A stretch of 64,000 nt of DNA from Medicago truncatula (taxonomy: Eukaryota > Streptophyta > Magnoliopsida > Fabales > Fabaceae), in NCBI RefSeq assembly GCF_003473485.1, contig NC_053045.1:46852494-46916493 (forward strand), given 5' to 3'. This document shows, piece by piece, positions 24,551 to 35,582 of the stretch. Position 1 is the first letter of the stretch. Each line of letters starts with the position of its first letter. Both the position numbers and the translations under genes were made by a program. Below the pieces are notes generated by a model. It worked only from the letters and a program-made list of their open reading frames with translations, did not search any database and was not told the origin of the DNA.

Positions 24551-26582
24551 TTACTCCACAAATTTTTTTATGACTGGACGGGCTTTATACATAGCCTTTA
24601 AAGGGACTAATCTTGACAAGGTGAAACCACTTTCTTCTCTCATATCAATCTCATTTTCATTCATTCTTTTCCAATCAAAGCATTGAATCAATAAACCCAA
24701 AGTCAAGCTTATTGCACGCATAGCCAACACTTCTCCTGGACAAGCCCTTCTTCCTAACCCAAATGCAATCAACTTGTCTAACTCTCCTTCTTTCTCAAAC
24801 CTCTCAGGCTTGAAACTTGTGGCTTCACTCCAACTCTTAGGGTCTCTATGAATGGCCCAAGCATTAACAAGCAATATAGTGTCTCGTGGAACTTTGTACC
24901 CTCCAATAATACACTCATCTGAAGAAGAGTGTGGCAATGACAATGGAGCAGGAGTGTACAACCTAAGTGTCTCATAGATGATATTTTTAAGGTAAGGGAG
25001 TTTTGGTAGGTCAGATTCATCCAACAAACGGTCTTGACCTACATTGCTTTCTATTTCATACCTTGCCGTCTCTAGTACCTCTGGATGAGTCAATACACAA
25101 GATAATGCCCACTCTAATGTTACAGCTGATGAGTCTGTTCCAGCAAGAAGCATACCCTACAAGCAAATATATTTTTAATAAATCAAAATTATTTAAATTT
25201 ATTTTAAAGTATTATTTATCTGTCTTTTTTGTAATGGTTAATGTTTGGGCAAATTCTATGGTACACCCAAAATTGAGTGTATTAGTACACAAAATCTTTA
25301 AATTAATAGTTAAATGAGTTATTTTTTTGAAGAAAAAAATTATTTTCTATCACCTATAATTATAATAACTATATCTTATTTACGAAAAACATCGACGAAA
25401 GTAATATTTACGCATTTGTTTGGGTTTGAACTCAAGACGTCAAATTATTTAACCCTTAACTCAAACGCTACTCAACCCCATTATCACTTAACAAAAAATT
25501 GTGTTTTTGGTCCTCAACGTAACTATTAAAAGCACATAGTTTTTGTAATTTACGCTACTAAAAAAATAACATTTTATAGGTACTAAAGTTAAACGGTCGT
25601 GATTTACAAGAATCAAGAATATGTTTAACCCAAATATTATTAGTAAAGAAAGAAAAGAAAAAAAACTAGCATAGAAAATTATTATTACCAGAGCAAGGCC
25701 TTTGATGATTTGATCAGTATAGTACTCAGGTTGTGATTCTTGTAAACTTAGAAGATGATCTATCATAGTATTTGTATGCTGGTTTTTGCTGCGTTGTTCT
25801 TGAATGAGTCCTCTCAAGAATGTATCAGTTTTGCTACTAATTTTCTTTAGTCTCTTCTCCAAATTTTCAAAGTCAATCAACCTAAGTATTGGCAAGAAAT
25901 CATTCTTATTATTAGCCCCAGACAATTTCAGCAAATCAGTCACCATTGCTCTAAATTCTTTAGCTTCTTCCGCATCCGTCATGTCACAATCATCTCCATA
26001 GTATCTCTTACCCGAGATCATTCTCATTATGTTATTGAAAGTCATATCAAAGAATCTAGATCTTAGTTCTACTTCGACAAACTCTTTAGACGACGATTCT
26101 TCGGCTAGCTTTTTTACAAGCCTCTGAGTCTCATCCCTTCGGATTCCGGATGAACTATTGATACGGTGGTTTGAAAGAACATCAATTGCGGTAATGCGAC
26201 GAAGGTTGCGCCAATGTTCACCGTAGGTTGTTGATCCTAAGGTGGTATAGTTGTAAAAGATGTATTTTCCGGAGAGAAAACGGGGTCTATTAGCTAGGAC
26301 AACGTCGTTTTTTGTAAAACATTCTTGGACTAAAGATGGTGAAGAGACAACAACCACAAGACGTGAACCAAACCAAAGTGAAATGACATCACCATATTTT
26401 TTAGATAGGCCTTTGAAGGTGTGGTGGAGGGGACGTTTGAGGTGGTGAAGGTTGCCAATTATGGGAAGGGAAAATGGACCGGGTGGGAGATTGTTGAATT
26501 TTCTTGATTTGAAGAGAAGGTTGAAGATGAAAAATAGTGCAAGGTAGAAGAAAGAGTAGGAAAGGATGGAAATTATGTCCAT
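24551..26582 (-). CDS. CYP81E: CYP81E-type cytochrome P450, second copy, intact, 2 exons
   Basis: Exons (minus strand) are 26582-25689 and 25156-24551, giving 499 residues. The phase-0 intron has GT-AG ends at the same codon as in the copy at 3.85 kb. The membrane anchor, PPGP hinge, AGTDSS, YETLRLY (ExxR), FKPERF and haem loop FGLGRRACPG (Cys437) are all present, so the enzyme looks functional. Family knowledge points to isoflavone 2'/3'-hydroxylation at the ER; substrate and regiospecificity cannot be read here. It is very similar to the first copy along the whole length but differs in the C-terminal half (for example ALSCVLTHPEVLETARYEIESN against TMSNILNYPEVLKKVRDEVDT, seen at residues 315-336), so it may have diverged in use. 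A TATATAA-like box at about 26621-26628 lies only about 40 bp from the ATG, so the leader would be very short unless another promoter is used. The 532-bp intron keeps a fragment of the same MITE as the first gene. Confidence 0.93.
25248..25411. mobile_element. Partial Tourist-like MITE in the second CYP81E intron
   Basis: The sequence beginning ggcaaattctatggtacac is the reverse complement of the right end of the element at 5045-5454. Similarity is lost after about 25411, so only the end near the intron acceptor is kept. Because this gene lies on the minus strand, the element has the same orientation relative to the gene in both paralogues. Confidence 0.75.
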
Positions 26583-26884
26583 GGTTCTTGATGTTGTTTT
26601 ATCTTGTGATTCTCAAATGCTTATATAATAGTTTTGTTCATATGACTAGTCACCTTGCATGGTGCGAGCCATGCAATATTTCTTTTGCTGATGAAATTGT
26701 GTATGTCATTACCAATGACTTTGGTTCATACAAATTAGGGGAAATTAATTTAATTTAATTGTATCTGTACTGTACACAGACTTTTTAACCTATTAGCTTG
26801 TTTTTTTTTTATATAAAATTATTTGTTGTCAATTTCATTGCATCATCGTTATATAATTGAATTTAAAAATAAGTTTAAGTGTTA

Positions 26885-27149
26885 CTCCGTCCCTCTTGTA
26901 ATAATGACCATTTGCAAAAAAAAAAAAAAATTCTAAACAATATTAATTACTTTTTTCCCTTTATAACTCTAATTAATACTACTTTCATCATTTTCAATTC
27001 AATATATTCCACTTTACATTTATGATAGGGGAGAAATGCACCAATACTTAAGAAGTGCACTTAAAACTATTTTTCTCTCTTCTTCATTTATACATTTTTC
27101 TTAATACGTGTAAAATGAGCTTTTGGCTCAGTTAATCTGCGACGGAGGA
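26885..27149. mobile_element. Possible Stowaway-like MITE
   Basis: The left end tactccgtccctcttgtaat and the right end gcgacggaggagta are inverted around the CTCCGTC core typical of Stowaway elements, with TA at both borders. The left terminus is off-consensus. Confidence 0.4.
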
Positions 27150-27473
27150 GTATAAAATAATAATCAAAATGTTTAAAGTTGAACTTGAATTTAAGAAAAT
27201 AAAAATATTCAAGGCAACGAGGCTAGTATCTTCATTTTTCATTTTATAATTAAAAAGTAATGAAAAATAGAATTTGATTGTGTACACTGTTATGTCAAAG
27301 ATGATTCCTACTACCCACCAATTTATAAATGTTCTCATGTGAATTTTAATATAATTAAATTTGATTTAATATTTTTTTAGTAATATAATAATATATAGAA
27401 AGTATAATAAGATAATATTATATAGAAAGTATATTAAAATAAATTAATATAAATGATACTACCTTTTATATAT

Positions 27474-28344
27474 GGGGAAGGATATATTGACTCCAAGAGT
27501 AACTCTAAGGAGTTACTCCACATCTCCACCTTTAATTTTATCTTAATCTAATGGATTATATTTAAGTCTTATCAATAACCATGTGTGTCATCATTCTTGA
27601 TCATTTTAACAATATTAGGTTTCCTTTTTTGCTTTCAATCAACATTTATGTTTCATCAACACAATTAATAATTGGTAACTAGAAATTATTTGTATGATTC
27701 ATCAAATGTTCTTTTAGAACAAATTTCAAATATTAAACTATGATTAAAGTTCTTAAAAAAAAACTCATGCTGATAAAAAACATCACACTTATTTATTTTT
27801 TGACGAAACATTACACTTATATTTAAATACAATTTTTTTTAATTCACCGATAAAATAAAAATATATATACTTTTTTTAAAGAAAAAAAAAATATATGTAT
27901 TTGTATTAATCAGTTTTTTATCAATTTATATTTGTACAAATATATATACTTGAAAACAATTTATTTATATATAAAGGTAGACCGAAGCCCTGTTCTAAAT
28001 AAACATTAGATAAAATGTAAGAATATGTTTTTTTTTTTTTCACCAATAACTGATTGTCTCAATAAAACATCTTGACAAAAAAAACAATTGTGTTAATAAA
28101 ACATGATGAAATATAAGATTTTTTTTTCACCAATAACTGATTGTCTCTCAATAAAACATCTTGACCAAAAAAAAAATTGCGAGTAAAACATAAATGTTGA
28201 TTGAGTATGAAAAAGGAAAATTAAATATTGTTAGAATGATCAAGTATGATGATGCACAATAAGACATAAATGTAGTTCGTTAGATTAAGATAAAACTAAT
28301 GGTGGGGATATAGAGTAACTCTTCTTGGAATCAAAATATTCCTT

Positions 28345-28350
<6 letters not shown>
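27474..28350. mobile_element. Long-TIR fold-back element, about 870 bp
   Basis: The first about 190 bp and the last about 190 bp are inverted copies (shared words 'ttttatcttaatctaa', 'cttgatcatt', 'ttccttttttgc/cat', 'caatcaacatttatgttt'). Outer ends 'ggaagga' sit beside TA-rich DNA. The middle has a direct repeat, 'tcaccaataactgattgtct' plus 'aataaaacatcttgac', twice about 100 bp apart. Non-coding. Confidence 0.7.

Positions 28351-28393
<43 letters not shown>
28347..28393. repeat. (TA)n microsatellite
   Basis: A pure TA run of about 46 bp at the right border of the fold-back element, followed by a short (AC)n. Confidence 0.9.
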
Positions 28394-28403
<10 letters not shown>

Positions 28404-28681
28404 CAAATAGTGTTTGTAATTAGAGTATAAAATAGGGATTAATTTGCCTCATAATCCTATAACATAGAAATTAATTTACCTAATAATCCTAAATTATTTT
28501 CTTTTTCACCTAAGAGCATTTGGAAGAGATTACAAGGGACCTCTTCCAACTTAATTAGAAGTTTTAAGTTGAAATCCAACCTTAAGAATGTAGAAATATA
28601 ATATTAAATTCTTTAAAGAAGAGTTTTATCATCTATTATAGTTTTATCCTACTCAAATTATTAGTTTCAACGATTATATGC

Positions 28682-29126
28682 TGTTAGGAGTCCCACATGG
28701 AGTAGATAAAAGTGTTTGATGTGGTACTTAAACCATGAGGCTCTTCCACCTAATGGATTAGTCTTTTTGGTTGGACTTTCATGGGCTTAAGTCCTAACAA
28801 TTGTTGCTGTGTTGGACCACGGAAAGAGCTACCTATAAACTGGATTAAGGTTTCCAACGAACACTGATAGGTGAGTGAATCCGCCGAAAAGGAAAGGGAT
28901 ACCATCAGATCAGTGCTATAGAGTAAAAGCCATAATAGACGTCGGTTCTTAAATAATCAATACACGTGATGTTACCGATAAAGAATCAAGACACGTGTTC
29001 ATAGACATAGACAATTAAAAGGCTATGCATCGAAGTACAATAATACAATAAACAAGATCCATATTCTTATCTTATTGTTTTACTGCAACAATATAATAAA
29101 TATTCCTCGTTTAATTATCTCTTACA
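28682..29126 (+). mobile_element. Probable LTR or TRIM remnant, about 445 bp
   Basis: It begins TGTTAGGAGTCCCACATGGA, a terminus seen in many plant LTRs, and can end at ...CTCTTACA. About 14 bp after that end comes AAAGTTGGCGCC, which resembles a primer-binding site. The flanking 5-mers do not match, so this would be one LTR of a truncated element, not a clean solo LTR. Confidence 0.4.
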
Positions 29127-30189
29127 CTAGGATCAAAAGTTGGCGCCATTTCACATGGAAAAGTGGAAAACTTTCCCAATATATAGAAAAGTTGTTTTAA
29201 GCCATTAGATTAAGTGAAGAACATAGTTTTATTATAGACATTCAATACACTATCTCCTACCATTCTTCTCTCTCCTCCATCACCTCTCACCCTCCACTGT
29301 GTCTTCTTCCCTGTTTATTCATTGGCATCACACTTCTCCTACCATCTAAGCTACCATTCTCTGTTATCTTGTTATTTATTTATCAATAATTATTAATTGT
29401 ATAAAGCATGAACATCGTGAGATTATCATGGATGAGAGTTTGAGCACCAAAAGTGAAATCAGCCATAAAATAGACTAAAGCTGCACAACCCTTTATCAAT
29501 CTGATTGAATTGAAAAAACCATGATTATTTTGATCATAAGTTGTGTCTTTTGTAACGCCCCCAATTTTATTTAATTATTATTGGTTGATTTAAAGTCTTT
29601 TTATATATGATTTTATATAATTATGTTGATTATATGGTGTGTCATATTTTATTAAATGAATTATTTTACTATTTAATAGAATAAGTGGGAATTTAGAATA
29701 TTTGGAGTTCAAGGGGCTGATTTAGAAATAAGGAGAGTTGTGTGGGATTAAGTGGAAATAGAGGAAGTTGAATTAGGTTTAGAAAAGAAAAGGGAGAAGT
29801 TAGAAAGAGGAGAGAAACTGTTTTCACGTACATCAGTTTTGGGAGAAGACAAGAGAAAGCAAGAGAACCAAGGGAGAGCCAGGTGAAGAAAATCATAATT
29901 TGTAGAGCTTTGTTCATCTGAATTAAGGTAAGGGTGAGGCTAACTTGCAATGATTTTAGTTTATATAATTCTGATTCTGTTTGACAAAAGTTATGAATAA
30001 ATTTGGAGGATTGAGAATTAGGGTTAAGGAGAGAATTGATGATTAAATGATGGAATTAGGGTGAATTGATGTAGAAATGCTGAACAGACCTTAGATGTTT
30101 CATATATTGATGTTTATAATCAGTTTTAAGGTTAGAACAATGGGTTTGGGTGAATTTTTGAGAAAAACTGTAATCTGCCCGTACTGTTA

Positions 30190-30530
30190 TTCATCGCTCG
30201 CCTCCCGAGTGATGATCCTCGCCGTAGCGAGTGATGAAGATCATCGCTCGCCTCGCGAGCAGGAGTTGTTCGCCTCGCGAGTTGCATTTCACAGCTCGCC
30301 ATAACGAGCAAGTTTACTCGTCGTAGCGAGTGTGACCAGAGAGCTTGCAAGATCTCGTGATTTTGAGCTGTGAGTTTAACCTTAGATGTTTATGAGGGCC
30401 TGAACATGTACCTTAATGATTAGGCAAAGTTTTAGATTGAGTTTGAACTCAGAATAGAGTCAGAATGGAATCTAGAGTGTTTTACCCTAACTCGCCGTGG
30501 CGAGTAGAGGCTCTCGCCTCGCGAGCTAGT
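30190..30530. repeat. Cluster of CTCGCC...GCGAG palindromes in the LTR
   Basis: At least seven short stems such as CTCGCCTCGCGAG, CTCGCCGTAGCGAG and CTCGCCGTGGCGAG occur here in otherwise AT-rich DNA. CpG-dense. Confidence 0.8.
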
Positions 30531-31033
30531 GCTTGACAGATTGCTTTGTTTAGGATTTTCATGTGGCTTTGTCGCATGAGAGGTTGTGAGCTGAACTTTG
30601 AGATAGCAATGAAAGATGTATAGGGTATAAATGATGAACTGTGAAGCTGGTTATGGCAAATTGAGGTTATTAATGTGATAAAATTGTATAAGTAATACTT
30701 GGTTTATGTGATAATGCTAGACATCGTTGGATTGTATAAAATATTGTCATATCACGCTGACGTATACTGTTGTGTTGCTGTTGATTGATTATGATTGTTA
30801 ATGATCGCTGGTTTATACTTAACTGCATTCAATTAGAATGTACAATGTGTTGGTTCGAGTTGTAAGTGGCGAGTTGTCGTTTCTAAGTAACGGAGTCATA
30901 GGTTGTTGATGTTGACCAAGTTGGGGAGTGAGTGAGTTATTATGCACGATCGTTGTCGTTGCCTATGTTGTTGCTGTCGTAGTTGAGTTGTATGCTGATA
31001 TACACAAGTTGAGTCCTTTCATGATTAGGAAAC

Positions 31034-31270
31034 CGTTGAGGGCTCATGCCCTGGAATGCTTGTCATTCAACTGTTGAGGGCTTATGCCCTGGAATGCCTT
31101 GCCATTCAAATTGTTGAGGGCTCATGCCCTGGAATGTTAATCATTCAACCGTTGAGGGCTTATGCCCTGGAATTGCCTTGTCATTCAATCTGTTGAGGGC
31201 TCATGCCCTGGAATGTTCATCATTCAAATTGTTGGGGGCTTATGCCCCGGAATGCTTAGTCATTCAATGT
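31034..31270. repeat. Six tandem copies of a roughly 39-bp unit inside the LTR
   Basis: Each unit starts GTTGAGGGCTCATGCCCTGG (or a close variant) and ends 'tcattcaa'. Starts are near 31034, 31073, 31113, 31151, 31192 and 31231. Every unit carries a small GGGC...GCCC stem. Confidence 0.9.
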
Positions 31271-31849
31271 GTTGAAAATAGTACCACGTCGTCGTTGTCG
31301 TTGATGTTGTCGTTGTCGTTGATGGTGATATTGTCGTTGTTGTAGGTTGTGTTGTGGTCGTTGTTGTTGATGGAGATATTGTTGTTGTGGTCGAGTTGTT
31401 GTTGTTGTTGTCGTTGTTGGTTGATTTAGTAAGAGTTATTAAAGTTGAAGAAGTATGAATATTATTGTGGGAATATATGTTGCTTATTACGTTATTTAAT
31501 TAAGTTGATGATTTATATATCTATTATTATTGTTTGTGAATCTCACCCCTTCTGCTTGGAATTGTTGCCCTTCGTATGGGTAACTTGCAGGTATTGAAGC
31601 TTATTAGAAGTGGTGGCTCAAAGTGTCTAGGGCTCTGATACGTACGGGATGGGATTTTCTTATTGTTTTTCATTCCTATGTATCAATTTTGAATATTGCT
31701 GACGTAGCCTTATGGTTGTTGAATTTATGTTGATAAGGCTTTTATGCCAAAGATTTAATTATGGAGATTTAAACTGTTGCTGTTGTTGTTTTGATGCAAA
31801 TTTTCCGCTGCAAATTTAATGATGACTTTGAAGGACGTTTATTAAATAG

Positions 31850-32560
31850 ATTAAATATGCTTTTCATCCCTGCAATTATAGGCCGTTTGATTTTTCATCC
31901 CTGAGCTTACTAATCCTCCCATTTTGCCCCTGTAATTACTAATCATTTGAAAGTTCGTCCCTCTTCCCGGATAATCACTGCCACGTCATCAAATTAGCAA
32001 AATGGCATGGGAATTGACAAAAATACCCCTGGTTTATTTTTAAAATTCTGAAAATTGTTTTTATAAATTAAAAAATCTGAAAATAATTTTAAAAAATAAA
32101 AAAATTCTAAAAATATTTTGAAAATAACTTTTTCGAAAAAAAATGAAATAATTTTTCACATAATTTTAAAAAATATATAATCAGATTTTTTCGAAATTAA
32201 TATTCTGATTTTTAAAAAAATCTTTAAAAAAAATCAGATTTTTTAATAATTTTCGAAATTATATATTCAGATTTTAAAAAATTATATAATTTTATATTTT
32301 TTTCATATTTCAAAAAATTATATTTTTTTTATTTTTTAAAATTATTTTCAAATTTTTAAATTTTTAAAAATAAGCCAGGGGTATTTTTGTCAATTCCCAT
32401 GCCATTTTGCTAATTTGATGACGTGGCAGTGATTATCCGGGGAGAGGGACGAACTTTCAAATGATTAGTAATTACAGGGGCAAAATGGGAGGATTAGTAA
32501 GCTCAGGGATGAAAAATCAAACGGCCTATAATTGCAGGGATGAAAAGCATATTTTACCCT
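31850..32560. mobile_element. Fold-back MITE with about 190-bp TIRs, nested in the solo LTR
   Basis: Left arm: 'gcttttcatccctgcaatta' through 'gacaaaaatacccctggttt'. Right arm: the near-exact reverse complement ending 'gggatgaaaagcatatttta'. The AT-rich core between them is non-coding. The very high arm identity suggests a fairly recent insertion or arm homogenisation. No clear 9-bp target duplication could be found. Confidence 0.8.
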
Positions 32561-33599
32561 AGATTTTATATTCTATTTAAGAAATTTTGAAAATGAAGTG
32601 TGACATGCCCGTTTGGGAATTACTCTGATGCATGTTTTATTAATTAATTGATTTTTGGGAAACGGGGTGTTACATCTTTCCCATTGCAACAATCATAAGA
32701 AGAAGATCAATTAAGAGGTGAAAAAGTTGAGATTTTAAGAGAGAGATAAGAGTGAATCTTTGTCAAGTTCATTACTAGAAGAAGAGATGGACAATGAATA
32801 AGGTGAGAAGTAGGGGTAATGTTTTAAATTGAACATTAATTTGGAGAAAATCATGTAGCTGTTGGAGGAAGGGTAAGAGGATTGTCGTGATGTTGGTAGA
32901 GACAAAGGGATAATATGGTGGTGTTAGACTAAATTCTTTGGCATCATTGTTTTAGACTGAACATTAATTTGGAAAAACTCATTGGCATCACACTCTTAGT
33001 TATATTGTAAACTCACGATTGTTAGTTACACAAACAAGAAAAGATGAGATTTTAACAATGGCTTGATGTTTGTGGTGGGTTAGTGAAGGAATGGATGAGA
33101 GACAACGGTAAGGAAGATAATGATAAATAGATCTAGTGTTGAGACACTATAATAAGGATGTATTATATATTTGATCTAATGGCTTAAAACAACTTTTCTA
33201 TGGTGGGAAAGTTTTCTCATTTTCCATGTGAAATGTCACCTCAAGAGTTTCCCTCTAAAAAAAAACGAAAAATAGAAGTTACGCTTAAAGTTGAGTTTCT
33301 TCTACCTTAGCTTCTAAATGCGTATATCCATTAAATATTTTATCTTGGAACCTGTAAAACTCAATAGGTTGTCCTCTTAAGGAGTAATCAAGTATTTTTG
33401 TCATCGTCTCTCGAGACTGGTCTAGATTATTCTTAGCAATGACCCTTTAGACTGATGTTAAGTGTTTAACGTTGTTCTAGACGCCCACACTTCTACATGA
33501 AGCTCAACTTGCATGTGTCGTCATTTCCAAGGTGAGATATTACTCCATCTTCTTCCAGCTCCAAACATGATACTATTAGCACACCCGCATCCTCCTAAT

Positions 33600-34320
33600 C
33601 CTTTAAGGCATATGCAACTTGATCGAAGTTATCATTGCCCCTCACTCAGGACAATCCTTATTGAAGTGGTCGGTCTTGTGACACTTGAAACACTTGTGTA
33701 CTTCGACTGGACACCACCTTTTTATTTTGATTTTGCATAATTTCCTCGACTCTCACCTCGTTCTATTGGGACATTCAAGCCTTTACCACTATCATCAACA
33801 TTCAAGTCATTGGACTTGAGTAACTCATTCGTTCTCAACACCGCTTGGACCTCTTCCAAGGTGATAATGCCCTATTTACCATAAAGCATATTATGCTTGA
33901 AGTGCTTGAAGGACCTAGGCAATGAACATAACAAGAGTAGAGTTTTTTTCCTCATATCATCAATCCTTAATATTTTCAATTCATCCACATTCTTGTTAAA
34001 TTCTGTCAATTGTTCGGTGATGATTTTTGACTCCATCATTCTATATGAGTAGAGTTGTTGTTTCTGAAATTATCTATGAGCTAATGATTTGATCATATAC
34101 AGTGACTCTAACTGAGTCCACATTGATGCCTGATTGGCTCCTTTGCGACTTCGCTCAAATCTTTATCTTTGATGTACAAGACAATGACACTCTTGACTTT
34201 GTCCACCATTTCAGTTTTGCTTTCTTGCAACGAGATGGTCGAAAATGCAGTGTCACCCTTTATGACTTTTGTACACTTTTGTTTAATCAAGATTGCTTGT
34301 ATATTTACCTTTCATAACCC
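33600..34320 (-). pseudogene. Decayed Ty1/copia gag fragment
   Basis: Reading the minus strand leftward in shifting frames gives a plant Ty1/copia gag: 'MVDKVKSVIVLYIKDKDLSE', then 'SLYMIKSLAHR', 'QQQLYSYRMMESKIITEQLT', 'LLLCSLPRSFKHFKHNMLYG', and a zinc knuckle CFKCHKTDHFNKDC (C-X2-C-X4-H-X4-C). Frameshifts and stops are frequent, and no protease, integrase or reverse transcriptase follows. It is a dead, truncated element. Confidence 0.8.
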
Positions 34321-35582
34321 AAAATTGTTGTCTCTAGTAAATTTGCAATATCCCACTTAATGTTTTGTTCTTATTTTCCCACAGTAGATGTCAATTATTG
34401 TGAATTTGATTAACTTCACACCAATACTATGATGAGTGAAGAAAAATCAATAGAAATTAATAACCAAAGTGACCAAACAAACTAAAGACAATAAGAAATA
34501 TGATAAAGAAGAAGAAGAATAGGCGAACGAACACCACATATTTGTATATTCATTTCTTCCCAAATTTACTTACGTCTTAAGGGAGAATATCTCTCCAATT
34601 AATTTTCAATGTGTATCTTACAAAGTGATTCAATGGTTACAAGAAATAAGTCTTTAACAATAAACCCTAATTTCTACCTTTTTCTCAATCGCTTCTCTTA
34701 AACAGGAAACTTCAATGACTACGTTCTCCAAGGTGTTTAGAATAATTCCAAATCCAAAGTCTACCACAAAACACTCAATTCTTAAATTTTAACTACCTAA
34801 GAATTCCCTATTTTGATGAGGTCTAGTTTGCTCTCAAGTTAGAACTTAAAACAAGTGTCCTGTATATACAAGCACCACTGAGTTTGCCTTGTGCTTTAGA
34901 AATAGTTTTGCGGCCCATCAAATTTATCGAACAAGAAAACAAAACAAGTGAAAAAAAACAACCATAAGATTTGTCAAGCAATGAAACCGGATTGCATTTT
35001 AGCTTTCTTGAGAAACAAGTAGACAATTTTAAATGTTTTTTTTTTTTAAGGAACAATTTTAAATGTTTTGTCACCCTCCATGACTTCTACACACTTTTGT
35101 TTAATCAATATTACTGGTATATTTATCTTTCATAACCCAAAATTGTTGTCTCTTGTAAATTTTCAATATCACAATTAGTATCCATGGTACTTACTTAATG
35201 TTTTGTTCTTATTGCCACATAGTGGATGCCGATTCTTGTGAATTTGATTAAATTCACACTAATACTATGATGTGTGAAGAAAAACTAGTAAAAATCAATA
35301 ACTAAACTGACTAAACAAACTAAAGACAATAAAAAATAAGATAAAGAAGAAGAAGAACGAACACCACATGTTTGTATACCCATTTCAACCCAAATCGACT
35401 TATGTCTGAGGGGGGGGAATTTCTTCAATCAATAAATATCTTACAAAGAGATACAATGGTTACAAGAAATAAATCTTCAATAATAAACCCTAATTTCTAC
35501 ATTTTTTTCAAGAAATAGTCATGCGGCCCATATCAATGAAATTGCCTTGCATTTCAGCTTTTTTGAGAAACAAGTAGAGGCT
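34252..35582. repeat. Tandem duplication of a copia-derived segment
   Basis: The block starting gtcaccctttatgacttttg (34252-35027) is repeated directly as 35070-35582, where it begins gtcaccctccatgacttcta. Shared words include 'tttcataacccaaaattgtt', 'ttgtgaatttgatta' and 'aataaaccctaatttctac'. The second copy lacks about 200 bp of the first. Confidence 0.75.

Larger units (their letters stand above)
29551..32674. mobile_element. Solo LTR of a large-LTR retrotransposon (3.1 kb, TSD TCTTT)
   Basis: Starts TGTAACGCCC and ends GGGGTGTTACA, the TG...CA ends common in plant Ty3/gypsy LTRs. The 5-mer TCTTT lies on both sides (29546-29550 and 32675-32679). No second LTR, primer site or protein domain is present, so it fits an LTR-LTR recombination product. 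It contains a 39-bp tandem array, clusters of CTCGC...GCGAG palindromes, a GTTGTC-rich run (31277-31430) and a fold-back MITE at about 31850-32560. Confidence 0.85.
29146..33236. mobile_element. Inverted-repeat element (about 90-bp TIRs) interrupted by a solo LTR
   Basis: The left arm 'gccatttcacatggaaaagt' through 'agaaaagttgttttaagcca' is repeated inverted at about 33150-33236. Without the nested 3.1-kb LTR the element would be about 970 bp. No coding region is seen. Confidence 0.65.
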
